DNA of 64,000 bases from contig DYIU01000003.1 of NCBI GenBank assembly GCA_020723485.1, positions 1-64,000 of the forward strand, given 5' to 3'. Every line of letters begins with the position of its first letter. Position 1 is the first letter of the stretch. This DNA is from Acidimicrobium ferrooxidans. GTDB lineage: Bacteria; Actinomycetota; Geothermincolia; Fen-727; Anoxymicrobiaceae. The translations under genes and the position numbers were made by a program. This document shows, piece by piece, positions 57,640 to 64,000 of the stretch. A model generated the notes under the pieces. The model searched no databases. It saw only the letters and a program-made list of their open reading frames with translations, and was not told where the DNA came from.

Positions 57640-58716
57640 TTGAAAGTCGCAAGCATCGTAGGCACGAGGCCGCAGTTCGTCAAGGAGGCGGCTCTGTCGC
57701 CCTCCCTGCGGTCCCGCCACGACGAGGTCCTCATCAATACCGGCCAGCACTACGACCGCGAACTGTGCGCCGAGCAGTTCGACGCGCTGGAGATACCCGA
57801 GCCCGACTATGACCTGGACGTGGGCTCCGGCTCGCACGCGAGGCAGACAGCCGCCATGATGGTGGGCCTGGAGGATGTGCTCCGGAAGGTGAGGCCCCGG
57901 CTGGTCCTGGTTTACGGAGACACAAACTCCACGCTGGCGGGGGCCCTCTCCGCTTCCAAGCTGGGGCTGCCCGTCGCGCACGTGGAGGCGGGGCCCAGGC
58001 AGTTCGATATGGGCATACCCGAAGAGATAAACAGGGTGGTCACGGACCGCCTCTCGCGCCTGCTCTTCGCGCCGACCGCGCGTTCGGCCGAGAACCTGGA
58101 GCGCGAGGGGATCGTCCGGGGCGTCCACGTGACCGGTGACGTGATGTATGACATATTCCTCGAGGCGGAGGCGCGGGCGCGGGCCGGGCATGTGCTCGAG
58201 CGTTACGAGCTGGAGCCGGGGGGTTACATCCTCATGACGCTGCACCGCCCGCACAACTCCGACGACCCCTCGTCTCTCGGGGCGATAATCGAGGGGGCGA
58301 GGTCCGCGCCGGAGACCCTGCTCTTCCCGGTTCACCCCAGGACAAGAGCCAACCTCGAGAGGTTCGGCATGCTCGAGGAGCTGGAGAAAGACCCGGCCGT
58401 GCTCCTGGTGAAGCCCGTGCACTACCTCGACATGGTCGCGCTGACCGGGAGCGCACGGGCGGTACTGACCGATTCCGGGGGAGTCAACAAGGAAGCGTAC
58501 TTCTGTGGTGTGCCCTGCGTCTGTTTCGACCGCGTGAGCGCCTGGCCCGAGACCGTCGAAGCCGGCTGGTGCGAGGTGACCGGCGCTGATGCGCGCCTCA
58601 TCGCCCGGGCCCTATCCTCGGTTGCCCCCGGGCCTCCCCGCCCGCCCCTGTTCGGCGACGGGCGAGCGAGCGAGAAGATAGTCGAGCTGATAACGGTGTT
58701 CGGGTCCACCGCCTGA
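57640..58716 (+). CDS. UDP-N-acetylglucosamine 2-epimerase family, WecB/WbpI-like
   Basis: This 358-residue non-hydrolysing epimerase has KVASIVGTRPQFVKEAAL, LINTGQHYDRELC, VYGDTNSTLAGALSASK, HVEAGPRQFDMGIPEEINRV and the C-terminal SGGVNKEAYFCGVPCV. All are the conserved motifs of the fold, including the His and Glu residues. In WecB the family makes UDP-ManNAc; in WbpI it inverts the diacetamido uronic acid. The adjacent WbpB/D/E genes make the WbpI role attractive. The HVEAG motif continues PRQFD rather than the usual LRTG or LRSF, which may reflect substrate. TTG start after GGAGG. Confidence 0.87.
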   Translation: MKVASIVGTRPQFVKEAALSPSLRSRHDEVLINTGQHYDRELCAEQFDALEIPEPDYDLDVGSGSHARQTAAMMVGLEDVLRKVRPRLVLVYGDTNSTLAGALSASKLGLPVAHVEAGPRQFDMGIPEEINRVVTDRLSRLLFAPTARSAENLEREGIVRGVHVTGDVMYDIFLEAEARARAGHVLERYELEPGGYILMTLHRPHNSDDPSSLGAIIEGARSAPETLLFPVHPRTRANLERFGMLEELEKDPAVLLVKPVHYLDMVALTGSARAVLTDSGGVNKEAYFCGVPCVCFDRVSAWPETVEAGWCEVTGADARLIARALSSVAPGPPRPPLFGDGRASEKIVELITVFGSTA

Positions 58717-58732
58717 GCGGGCCCGTCGTCCG

Positions 58733-59233
58733 TCAGTCGGAGCCGGACCTGCTGCCTACCATCCTCGCGGGGTTGCCGGCCCAGACCTCGCCGGGGCCCA
58801 CCGGCCTGGTCAGAACGGCCCTGACCCCTATCACCGCGAAGTCCCCGATAGTCCCGACGCCGGGGAGGATGAACGCCTCCTCACCGATGAACACGTTGTC
58901 GCCTATCCGGAGGTCCCGGACGTGGATGGGGTGCGAGGTAGTGATATCGTCCACCACACCGCTCAGGTATGCGTGATTGTGGGTCATTATCTTGACGCCC
59001 CGGCTGATGACGCACCTGTCCCCCACCGTGACGTCACCGGAGCAGTCGATGCGCACGCCGGGTCTCACGCTGCACCGCTCCCCGATGGTGAACGTGCCGG
59101 CGATGCCGCCCTCCCTGTGCGGGTAGATCACCTTCGGCCTCTCGCGGTACGCGAACAGCCTTCCGAGGGTCTTGTCTCCCACGTGAAGGAGAAACGCCTT
59201 GAGCCTGCCCTGCTTTCCCGTATCGAGCTTCAC
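58733..59233 (-). CDS. Hexapeptide-repeat acyltransferase
   Basis: This 166-residue left-handed beta-helix acetyltransferase has repeats such as VRIDCSGDVTVGDRCVISRG, the catalytic-type VKIMTHNHAYLSG, and the ending VWAGNPARMVG. It belongs to the O-acetyltransferase group near maltose/galactoside acetyltransferases, and probably acetylates a sugar of the glycan. GTG 59233 follows GAGGCAGG and avoids a 20-base overlap; a GTG at 59260 would overlap. It is paralogous to the next gene (59241), and together they look like a duplicated pair. Confidence 0.8.
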   Translation of the reverse strand: MKLDTGKQGRLKAFLLHVGDKTLGRLFAYRERPKVIYPHREGGIAGTFTIGERCSVRPGVRIDCSGDVTVGDRCVISRGVKIMTHNHAYLSGVVDDITTSHPIHVRDLRIGDNVFIGEEAFILPGVGTIGDFAVIGVRAVLTRPVGPGEVWAGNPARMVGSRSGSD

Positions 59234-59240
59234 GCCTGCC

Positions 59241-59723
59241 TCAGTCCTCTTCCCGCCCACCTGTCTTACTCGCGGGCTCGCCGGCCCTGCGCCCGACCAT
59301 CTTCGCTGGATTTCCCGCCCATATCTCGTTGGGGCCGACGTCCTTCGTGAGAAGCGAGCGGGCGCCCACGATCGAGTTGTCCCCGATCTCGTTGACCTGG
59401 TCGAGTATCATCGCGTCCATGGCCACGATGACGTTGGAGCCTATCTTGAGGCCTGTTATCGTTATCCGGTGCTCCTCCACGACGTTCGGAACGTAGCCGT
59501 CGTAACAGAGGTGGTGGTGCGTCACTATCCTCACGCCCTCCGCGATTATCGTATGGTCTCCGATCTCCACGTCACCGGTGAGGTCTATCTTCGCCGTGCC
59601 GATGTCACACCCCTCGCCGACGGTCAGCGTACCTCGCCTGATAGCGCCGTGGGGATACTGGAGGACGGGCTTCTTCTTGCGCGAACGCCACTTCCGGCGC
59701 AGCTTCTTCAGGTAGTCTTTCAC
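59241..59723 (-). CDS. Hexapeptide-repeat acyltransferase
   Basis: This 160-residue left-handed beta-helix acyltransferase has TVGEGCDIGTAKIDLTGDVE, the active-site-like VRIVTHHHLCYDG, VNEIGDNSIVGARSLLTKDV and IWAGNPAKMVG. The first 20 residues are very basic (KKLRRKWRSRKKK), which could bring it to the membrane. It starts with a GTG after GGAGG and has its own promoter at 59780. It ends 8 bases before the other acyltransferase. It likely O-acetylates a glycan sugar. Confidence 0.8.
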   Translation of the reverse strand: MKDYLKKLRRKWRSRKKKPVLQYPHGAIRRGTLTVGEGCDIGTAKIDLTGDVEIGDHTIIAEGVRIVTHHHLCYDGYVPNVVEEHRITITGLKIGSNVIVAMDAMILDQVNEIGDNSIVGARSLLTKDVGPNEIWAGNPAKMVGRRAGEPASKTGGREED

Positions 59724-59779
59724 GCCGCGGATTCCTCCCTTAAAGGCCGCAGCCCGAGTTCAGAGGGGACGATGTCCCT

Positions 59780-59807
59780 ATTATATCCCTGTGTCGCGGC
59801 CTATCAA
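59780..59807 (-). promoter_or_regulatory. Sigma-70 promoter for the two acyltransferase genes
   Basis: TTGATA (59802-59807) and TATAAT (59780-59785) are 16 bases apart on the minus strand. The -10 box overlaps the stop codon of the aldo-keto-like gene, and the start lies about 50 bases before the acyltransferase GTG. Confidence 0.6.
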
Positions 59808-60656
59808 CGTGAACGTCTCACGGGCGTGCTCCACAGTAGAGACGCCGACCACCACCGAGGCGATGCCGGGAAGCGAGTTGACGTAGCGGAACGCCTCGGC
59901 CGGCTTCAGGTAGCCCGCGGCGAGCGTGCTCATCGCAACCACCTCGGCGTACCGTTCTGCGAGGGCGCGCTCGCAGGCCTCCCGCGAGGGGTTCATCTGG
60001 AACCCCGCGCTGTTGAAGGTGGTCATGACCAGCGGCCGGTCGAACCCCCATCTCCTGAATGATCCCACGAGAAGGGGAAAGTTCATGGTCACGTACCCGG
60101 GGCGCAGGCCGTACCTGCGGCGCACGAACCCGTCGAAGAACTCGAGCTGCTCGCGCGCGCCGAGCGCGAGCGCCAGGTCCACGAAAGCGTCGTGCAGGAA
60201 CACGGCCCTGGTCTCTAAGCCCTTGAACGTGAGCATCTCGATATCCACGAAAGCCCCGAGCAGCCTGGTCAGGTCTCTTCTCGCGAGACCCAGGCCGCCC
60301 TCCACGGCTATGCTCGCCCTCGTCCGCCACGGCGCGGAAAGCGCTATCTCCTTGAGCATGCCCGGCATCCCCACCGCGTTCATCCTCCGCACGTAGCCCT
60401 GCGCGAAAGGTATGAGGGGATACAGGTTCAGTGAGTCGGCCAGCCCTTCCGCCCGGAGGTAGTCGAGTATGTCGCGAGCCCGGGGGTGGCTGGAGAGCAT
60501 CATCCCGCGGACTCCCTCCGAGACACAGAACCGCAGGAGCTCCCCCACCCTCTCCAGGTCGCTGAACCGTTCAACCCTGGCGCGCGCCGCGTCCTGGCTG
60601 AGGTGGCTCACGCCGATGAACTGGTTATGCCCGAGGATTATCGGGTCGAGCTCCAT
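59781..60656 (-). CDS. Aldo/keto reductase-like TIM-barrel protein
   Basis: This 291-residue protein probably has the aldo/keto reductase barrel. LDPIILGHNQFIGVSHLSQD is at the start, GVRGMMLSSHPRARDIL follows, and the end LPGIASVVVGVSTVEHARET resembles the NADP-binding end of the family. The usual catalytic tyrosine and lysine motifs are not obvious, so it may have a different activity. ATG 60656 is 1 base after the stop of the preceding gene, so the two are co-transcribed. It probably acts on a sugar or its precursor in glycan synthesis. Confidence 0.6.
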   Translation of the reverse strand: MELDPIILGHNQFIGVSHLSQDAARARVERFSDLERVGELLRFCVSEGVRGMMLSSHPRARDILDYLRAEGLADSLNLYPLIPFAQGYVRRMNAVGMPGMLKEIALSAPWRTRASIAVEGGLGLARRDLTRLLGAFVDIEMLTFKGLETRAVFLHDAFVDLALALGAREQLEFFDGFVRRRYGLRPGYVTMNFPLLVGSFRRWGFDRPLVMTTFNSAGFQMNPSREACERALAERYAEVVAMSTLAAGYLKPAEAFRYVNSLPGIASVVVGVSTVEHARETFTLIGRDTGI

Positions 60657-60657
60657 C

Positions 60658-61689
60658 TCAGGCTGCCCCCCCTTGAACGGCGACGGTCCTCCCCGACCGG
60701 GCGGAGTCGTACATGGCGTCCGTGACTCGCTGGACCCTGCACCCATAGCCCACGTCGAGCTCCGGGGAACTACCCGCCCTCACGCACTCGATGAAGTGCT
60801 CGTCCTCGCGCGTGTACTCCGCTCCGCCGACGTACACCGGGACACCCTCGAACAGGTCCTGCTTGTAGAGCAGGTGCTGGCCCCCGTCGGAGTCGCTCGA
60901 GTACCTCAGGCAGTCCTCGTTGACCGTGAGCACACCGCCCTCGCACTGGACCGTCACCTCGATCTCGGGCAGGCGGTAGCCCCTCACGCTCCAGGAGGCA
61001 TCGAGCGGCCCCGCCAGCCCGCTCGAGAAGGTGAGGTAGGCATGGGCGAAGTCCTCCACTTCGCTGGAATAGTGCGACTTGAGCGCGCACGAGACGGATT
61101 CGACGTCACCGAAGAACCAGACCAGGACGTCCACCAGGTGCGTGGCAAGGATGTTGAGGACGCCGCCGCCGCTCGATGCCTTCTTGTACCGCCAGCCCGA
61201 CCCCCGAGCGAAGAGCTGGGACACGTACATGTGCGAAGTGACGTAGACCGGGGCCCCGAGCTTTCCGCCGTCCAGCAGGTCCTTCGCGGCGCGGAACGTC
61301 TCGAGGTAGTGCTTGCAGTAACCGACCATGTTCACCGTCCCCAGTTCGGCCGCGCGCCGCACCAGCGGCTCGCACTCGGTCGCGGAGAGACCCAGGGGTT
61401 TCTCCACGAAGAACGCGGCCCCGCTCTCGGCACAGTCGGACGCGACAGAGACGTGAAGGGCGGTCGGAGAGGTCACGAACACCGCGTCGAGACGCTCCCG
61501 CTCGAGCATCCTGCGGTAGTCGGAATAGGAGGGCACGCCCGGCAGCACGGTGCCGAGCCCTTTCCTCACGAGCGCCTGACGCTCGGCCACGGCCTTCACG
61601 GCGACACCCTCGAGCGCATTCAGGATGGCCAGGTGCGCTATTCCCATCTTTCCAAGGCCGACTATCCCGGCCGATATCTCATCGCTCAT
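60658..61689 (-). CDS. Gfo/Idh/MocA family oxidoreductase
   Basis: This 343-residue NAD(P)-dependent sugar dehydrogenase has SAGIVGLGKMGIAHLAILNA at the start, FFVEKPLGLS with the catalytic lysine, and NMVGYCKHYLETFRAAKDLL. Its C-terminal sheet carries VLNILATHLVDVLVWFFGD. It is the second enzyme of this family in the window but is not close to the WbpB-like one. Its ATG overlaps the TGA of the methyltransferase gene (ATGA). The neighbouring aldo-keto-like protein suggests that the two modify one sugar together. Confidence 0.83.
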   Translation of the reverse strand: MSDEISAGIVGLGKMGIAHLAILNALEGVAVKAVAERQALVRKGLGTVLPGVPSYSDYRRMLERERLDAVFVTSPTALHVSVASDCAESGAAFFVEKPLGLSATECEPLVRRAAELGTVNMVGYCKHYLETFRAAKDLLDGGKLGAPVYVTSHMYVSQLFARGSGWRYKKASSGGGVLNILATHLVDVLVWFFGDVESVSCALKSHYSSEVEDFAHAYLTFSSGLAGPLDASWSVRGYRLPEIEVTVQCEGGVLTVNEDCLRYSSDSDGGQHLLYKQDLFEGVPVYVGGAEYTREDEHFIECVRAGSSPELDVGYGCRVQRVTDAMYDSARSGRTVAVQGGAA

Positions 61690-62522
61690 CGAAAAGCGCG
61701 CCTCTCCCCGGCCGGGCCGTTTCCGGCCGGTTTCACGCATAAGTATATGTCAGTGGCGGTGCTGAGTCCGTACTCCCTCGACGCCTCGGGGCCCAGCCGC
61801 TCGGCGTAGGGCTCCCTGGTCACCTCGAAGCCCGCGGCCTCGAGACGCTCACCGACGTCGCGGCCGTAGGTCCGCACGTGATCGCTCTTGCCGTGGAGCG
61901 CCAGCCGCTCGGATGGCGAGCCCGCCACTCCTTCCAGGGTAGTCTCCCTGCCCCGGTCAACGGGGACCATTATGAGCGCCCATGCTCCCGGCTTCAGGAC
62001 CCGCATTATCTCACCGAGGGCCCTGCGGTCGTCGACCACGTGCTCGAGGACGTGGACGCAGATCACAGCGTCGAACCGCCCGTCCTGACTGTCGATAGCC
62101 GTGATGTCGGTCCTGATGTCCGCCAGCGGAGAGTCTATGTCCGCGGTGACATACTCGAGATTCGTGAGCTCTTTGAACGCCTTCCGGAACCAGTATTCGG
62201 GCGCAAAGTGGAGCACCACCATGTGAGAGGTGAAGATGCGGGTCTCACGGCGCAGGTAGAGCCACAGTAACCTGTGCCTCTCGAAAGACCTGCACCTGGG
62301 GCACATCGCCCCGGGCCTCCTCGAAGCTCCGTAGGCCTTGAACCTGCGAAAGCTCCCCCCACAGCATGGGCAGCTCACGTTGCTGCCGGCATAGAGAAGG
62401 GAGTTCAGCCTTCCATAGATATCGAGCGCGGGACCCAGAAGCGCCACCGGGAGAAGGCGCTTCGCCAGGGCCGCAGCCGACTCTGCGGCCGCCTGCCTGG
62501 AAATGGTGGGAGCGCGCCTCAT
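61686..62522 (-). CDS. SAM-dependent methyltransferase with a zinc-knuckle N terminus
   Basis: This 278-residue protein starts with an amphipathic segment. A four-cysteine knuckle follows (NVSCPCCGGSFRRF, then GAMCPRCRSFERHRLLW). The methyltransferase fold comes next: VLHFAPEYWFRKAFK, FDAVICVHVLEHVVDD, LKPGAWALIMVPVD and a SAM-binding Asp in the ADIDS stretch. Such proteins in glycan clusters methylate a sugar. The frame is open to 63398, but that part is only the shadow of the next gene. The true start is ATG 62522, overlapping its stop (ATGA). Confidence 0.8.
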   Translation of the reverse strand: MRRAPTISRQAAAESAAALAKRLLPVALLGPALDIYGRLNSLLYAGSNVSCPCCGGSFRRFKAYGASRRPGAMCPRCRSFERHRLLWLYLRRETRIFTSHMVVLHFAPEYWFRKAFKELTNLEYVTADIDSPLADIRTDITAIDSQDGRFDAVICVHVLEHVVDDRRALGEIMRVLKPGAWALIMVPVDRGRETTLEGVAGSPSERLALHGKSDHVRTYGRDVGERLEAAGFEVTREPYAERLGPEASREYGLSTATDIYLCVKPAGNGPAGERRAFR

Positions 62523-63490
62523 AACTCGCTTACCGTGTCCTCGATCCTGGGGGCGCGCAGCGCCCTCTCCACGGCCCACCTGGCGAGCAGAGTGCGCGGA
62601 AGCATCAGGGCGTTGAGGACGTAGGCCTTCCGGAGGGGTTTCCCCTCGAACGAGATGTCTATCATGCCGAGCCACCTCCGCTCCATCGCGAGAGCCCTGT
62701 CGCGCAGAAATCTCCAGGAGAAGTTCTTCAGGAGGAAGCGAACGCGGTTGCGGTGATAGAGGTAATAGTAACGCTTCGTGAACCTGCCGGTCGTGACCGA
62801 CTCGTGGTGGAGAACCCGGGCTCCGGGGACGTAGACCACCCTGTAACCCATCCTGCGGACGCGCAGGCAGAGGTCGGTTTCCTCGAAGTACGCGGGGTAG
62901 TACCCCGCGTCGAACGCCCCCGCTTCCGCGAACGTGCCGCGACCCACCGCGAGCGCAGCCCCGGTGACATAGAACACATCCCTGGCCTCGTCGAACTGTC
63001 CTTCGTCCCTCTCGCCGACGCCGTAGTGCATCGTGAGCCCGTTGTCCCTGACATAACCCCCGGTATGCTGGAGCGTAACGCCGTCCGGGTTGTATACCTT
63101 GCAGCCCGCTACGCCCACGGTCCGGTCGCTCAACGCTTCGACGAGGGCCGAGACCATGTCCGGGTAGACCTCGGTGTCCGGGTTGAGCAGCAGCAGCACG
63201 TCGCCCGAGGCGAGCGACGCCCCGTTGTTGACGGCACCGGCGTAGCCCACGTTCCTCGGAAGCTCGCTCACCAGGCACGCGAGACCTGACTCTGCGGCCT
63301 TCCGCCGGGCCACCATGACCGAGTCGTCCCTCGAGCCGTTGTCCACCAGGACCACCTCGACGGGACAGTAGTCCAGCGAGGCTACCGACTCCAGGCACGG
63401 CCCGATGTGCTCCGAGGAGTTATAGAGGACTATCACCACCGATACCAACGGCAGCCCGCTCTCCGTCTCACTGACCGCCGCTTCTGACAT
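62519..63490 (-). CDS. Glycosyltransferase family 2, rhamnosyltransferase-like
   Basis: This 323-residue glycosyltransferase has VSVVIVLYNSSEHIGPCLES at the start, DVLLLLNPDTEVYPDMVSAL (donor and metal site), GAALAVGRGTFAEAGAFDAG and EETDLCLRVRRMGYRVVYVP, the usual motif of rhamnosyltransferase-like enzymes. GGAAGGGGAGC precedes the ATG at 63490. It begins the minus-strand arm of the glycan cluster (63490 to 58733) and couples to the methyltransferase gene. Confidence 0.84.
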   Translation of the reverse strand: MSEAAVSETESGLPLVSVVIVLYNSSEHIGPCLESVASLDYCPVEVVLVDNGSRDDSVMVARRKAAESGLACLVSELPRNVGYAGAVNNGASLASGDVLLLLNPDTEVYPDMVSALVEALSDRTVGVAGCKVYNPDGVTLQHTGGYVRDNGLTMHYGVGERDEGQFDEARDVFYVTGAALAVGRGTFAEAGAFDAGYYPAYFEETDLCLRVRRMGYRVVYVPGARVLHHESVTTGRFTKRYYYLYHRNRVRFLLKNFSWRFLRDRALAMERRWLGMIDISFEGKPLRKAYVLNALMLPRTLLARWAVERALRAPRIEDTVSEL

Positions 63491-63588
63491 GCTCCCCTTC
63501 CTCGGTGAATTCCCGGCCGTACCCGGTGCCGGTTCGACCCGAATAGACTATCATATGACCGGAGCAGCGCAGGCGCAGGGGAGGTTTC

Positions 63589-63978
63589 ATGAGAAAGGTG
63601 CTGCCGGTGGCCGCGGCCGTCCTCGCGGTCCTGGTCCTTGCCGGCCTCGCGGGGGTGGCATGGAAGCTCGAGAAGCGCGGCCGGGAAGACCTTGGAGTGG
63701 CAATCGCGGCGGACAACGCGCAGAAGATAGCGCTCGCCCGCTCGCTCCTGCCGCTCCTCGACCGCCTGGGCACACTCCGTTACAACCTGGGCTCACTCGA
63801 GCCCGGTACGGACGCCTACGTGGAGACCGAGCGGGCGGTAACGGAGGCACAGAACCTGCTCGCCTCGCAGATGCCCGCCCTGGCCGCAGGCCGCGACCGG
63901 GACGGGAACGTCGTCCTGGTGCCACTCGACGAGGCCTGGCGCATGCTCAACGACCTGGCCTCCTGGGACAAGGGGTGA
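63589..63978 (+). CDS. Small membrane-anchored protein of unknown function
   Basis: This 129-residue protein has one N-terminal membrane helix (VLPVAAAVLAVLVLAGLAGV) and a helical outer domain with LLPLLDRLGTLRYNLGSLEP and AYVETERAVTEAQNLLASQM. The ATG is 4 bases after GGGGAGG. I do not recognise the family. It is transcribed away from the glycan cluster, and what follows lies beyond the window. Confidence 0.65.
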   Translation: MRKVLPVAAAVLAVLVLAGLAGVAWKLEKRGREDLGVAIAADNAQKIALARSLLPLLDRLGTLRYNLGSLEPGTDAYVETERAVTEAQNLLASQMPALAAGRDRDGNVVLVPLDEAWRMLNDLASWDKG

Positions 63979-64000
63979 CACGGCGGCGGGCCGGGCGTCA

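Noticed and set aside
61686-63398. 570-codon methyltransferase frame
   Set aside because: The first 292 codons overlap the glycosyltransferase gene in another frame, with Arg/Gly-rich content. The methyltransferase starts at ATG 62522, coupled by ATGA.

Overview
The window is about 64 kb of high-GC DNA (roughly 65% G+C by eye), densely coded in short operons with many overlapping stop/start codons and frequent GTG and TTG starts. A class E sortase with an LPXTG-type wall protein, ECF sigma/FecR pairs, proteins resembling 2-hydroxyacyl-CoA dehydratase components, and many ferredoxin-like proteins suggest an anaerobic, probably monoderm bacterium, most likely a deep-branching uncultured Actinomycetota lineage. 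That placement is inference: there is no rRNA gene in the window. I see no phage, insertion sequence with a transposase, CRISPR array or tRNA.

Layout. 0.1-2.3 kb: ECF sigma factor and a FecR-like sensor with two fibronectin-like domains. 2.4-19.1 kb: a glycerolipid island. It holds an acyl-CoA ligase, a PHP phosphoesterase, a phospholipase C-like protein, two tandem PlsB-type glycerol-3-phosphate acyltransferases, two tandem pairs of HgdB/DUF2229-type proteins, GpsA, an anti-sigma/ECF sigma pair and the divergent glpD. 19.2-23.3 kb: a phosphoribosyltransferase, a class E sortase and its likely LPVTG substrate, which has a structured, attenuator-like leader. 23.3-34.3 kb: assorted cell-envelope and redox genes, including an L,D-transpeptidase with adhesin-like repeats, a second sigma/FecR pair, a flavodoxin-ferredoxin protein, a CDF metal transporter and a cysteine-rich ferredoxin. 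34.4-34.8 kb: the RNase P RNA gene rnpB on the minus strand. 35-37.5 kb: S15/CocE hydrolase and histidine phosphatase. 37.5-47.2 kb: a redox cluster with a second cysteine-rich ferredoxin, three CrtI-type FAD oxidoreductases, a 47-residue membrane peptide, a MerR-TetR fusion regulator and a secreted beta-propeller protein. 47.2-63.5 kb: a surface-polysaccharide cluster, read from both ends towards about 58.7 kb, with glycosyltransferases, a Wzx-type flippase and WbpB/WbpD/WbpE/WbpI-like genes for a 2,3-diacetamido uronic acid sugar.

How it fits together. GpsA and GlpD handle glycerol-3-phosphate, the ligase activates acyl chains and the PlsB-like pair acylates. The interleaved HgdB/DUF2229 proteins carry the domain types found in the anaerobic plasmalogen and glycerol ester reductases (PlsA-type), so an ether-lipid or plasmalogen function is the most interesting hypothesis here. 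Three imperfect copies of a hairpin element with a GGGTCAGRYC core are scattered between genes. A 97-bp tandem repeat downstream of the propeller gene repeats that gene's last codons and its stop.
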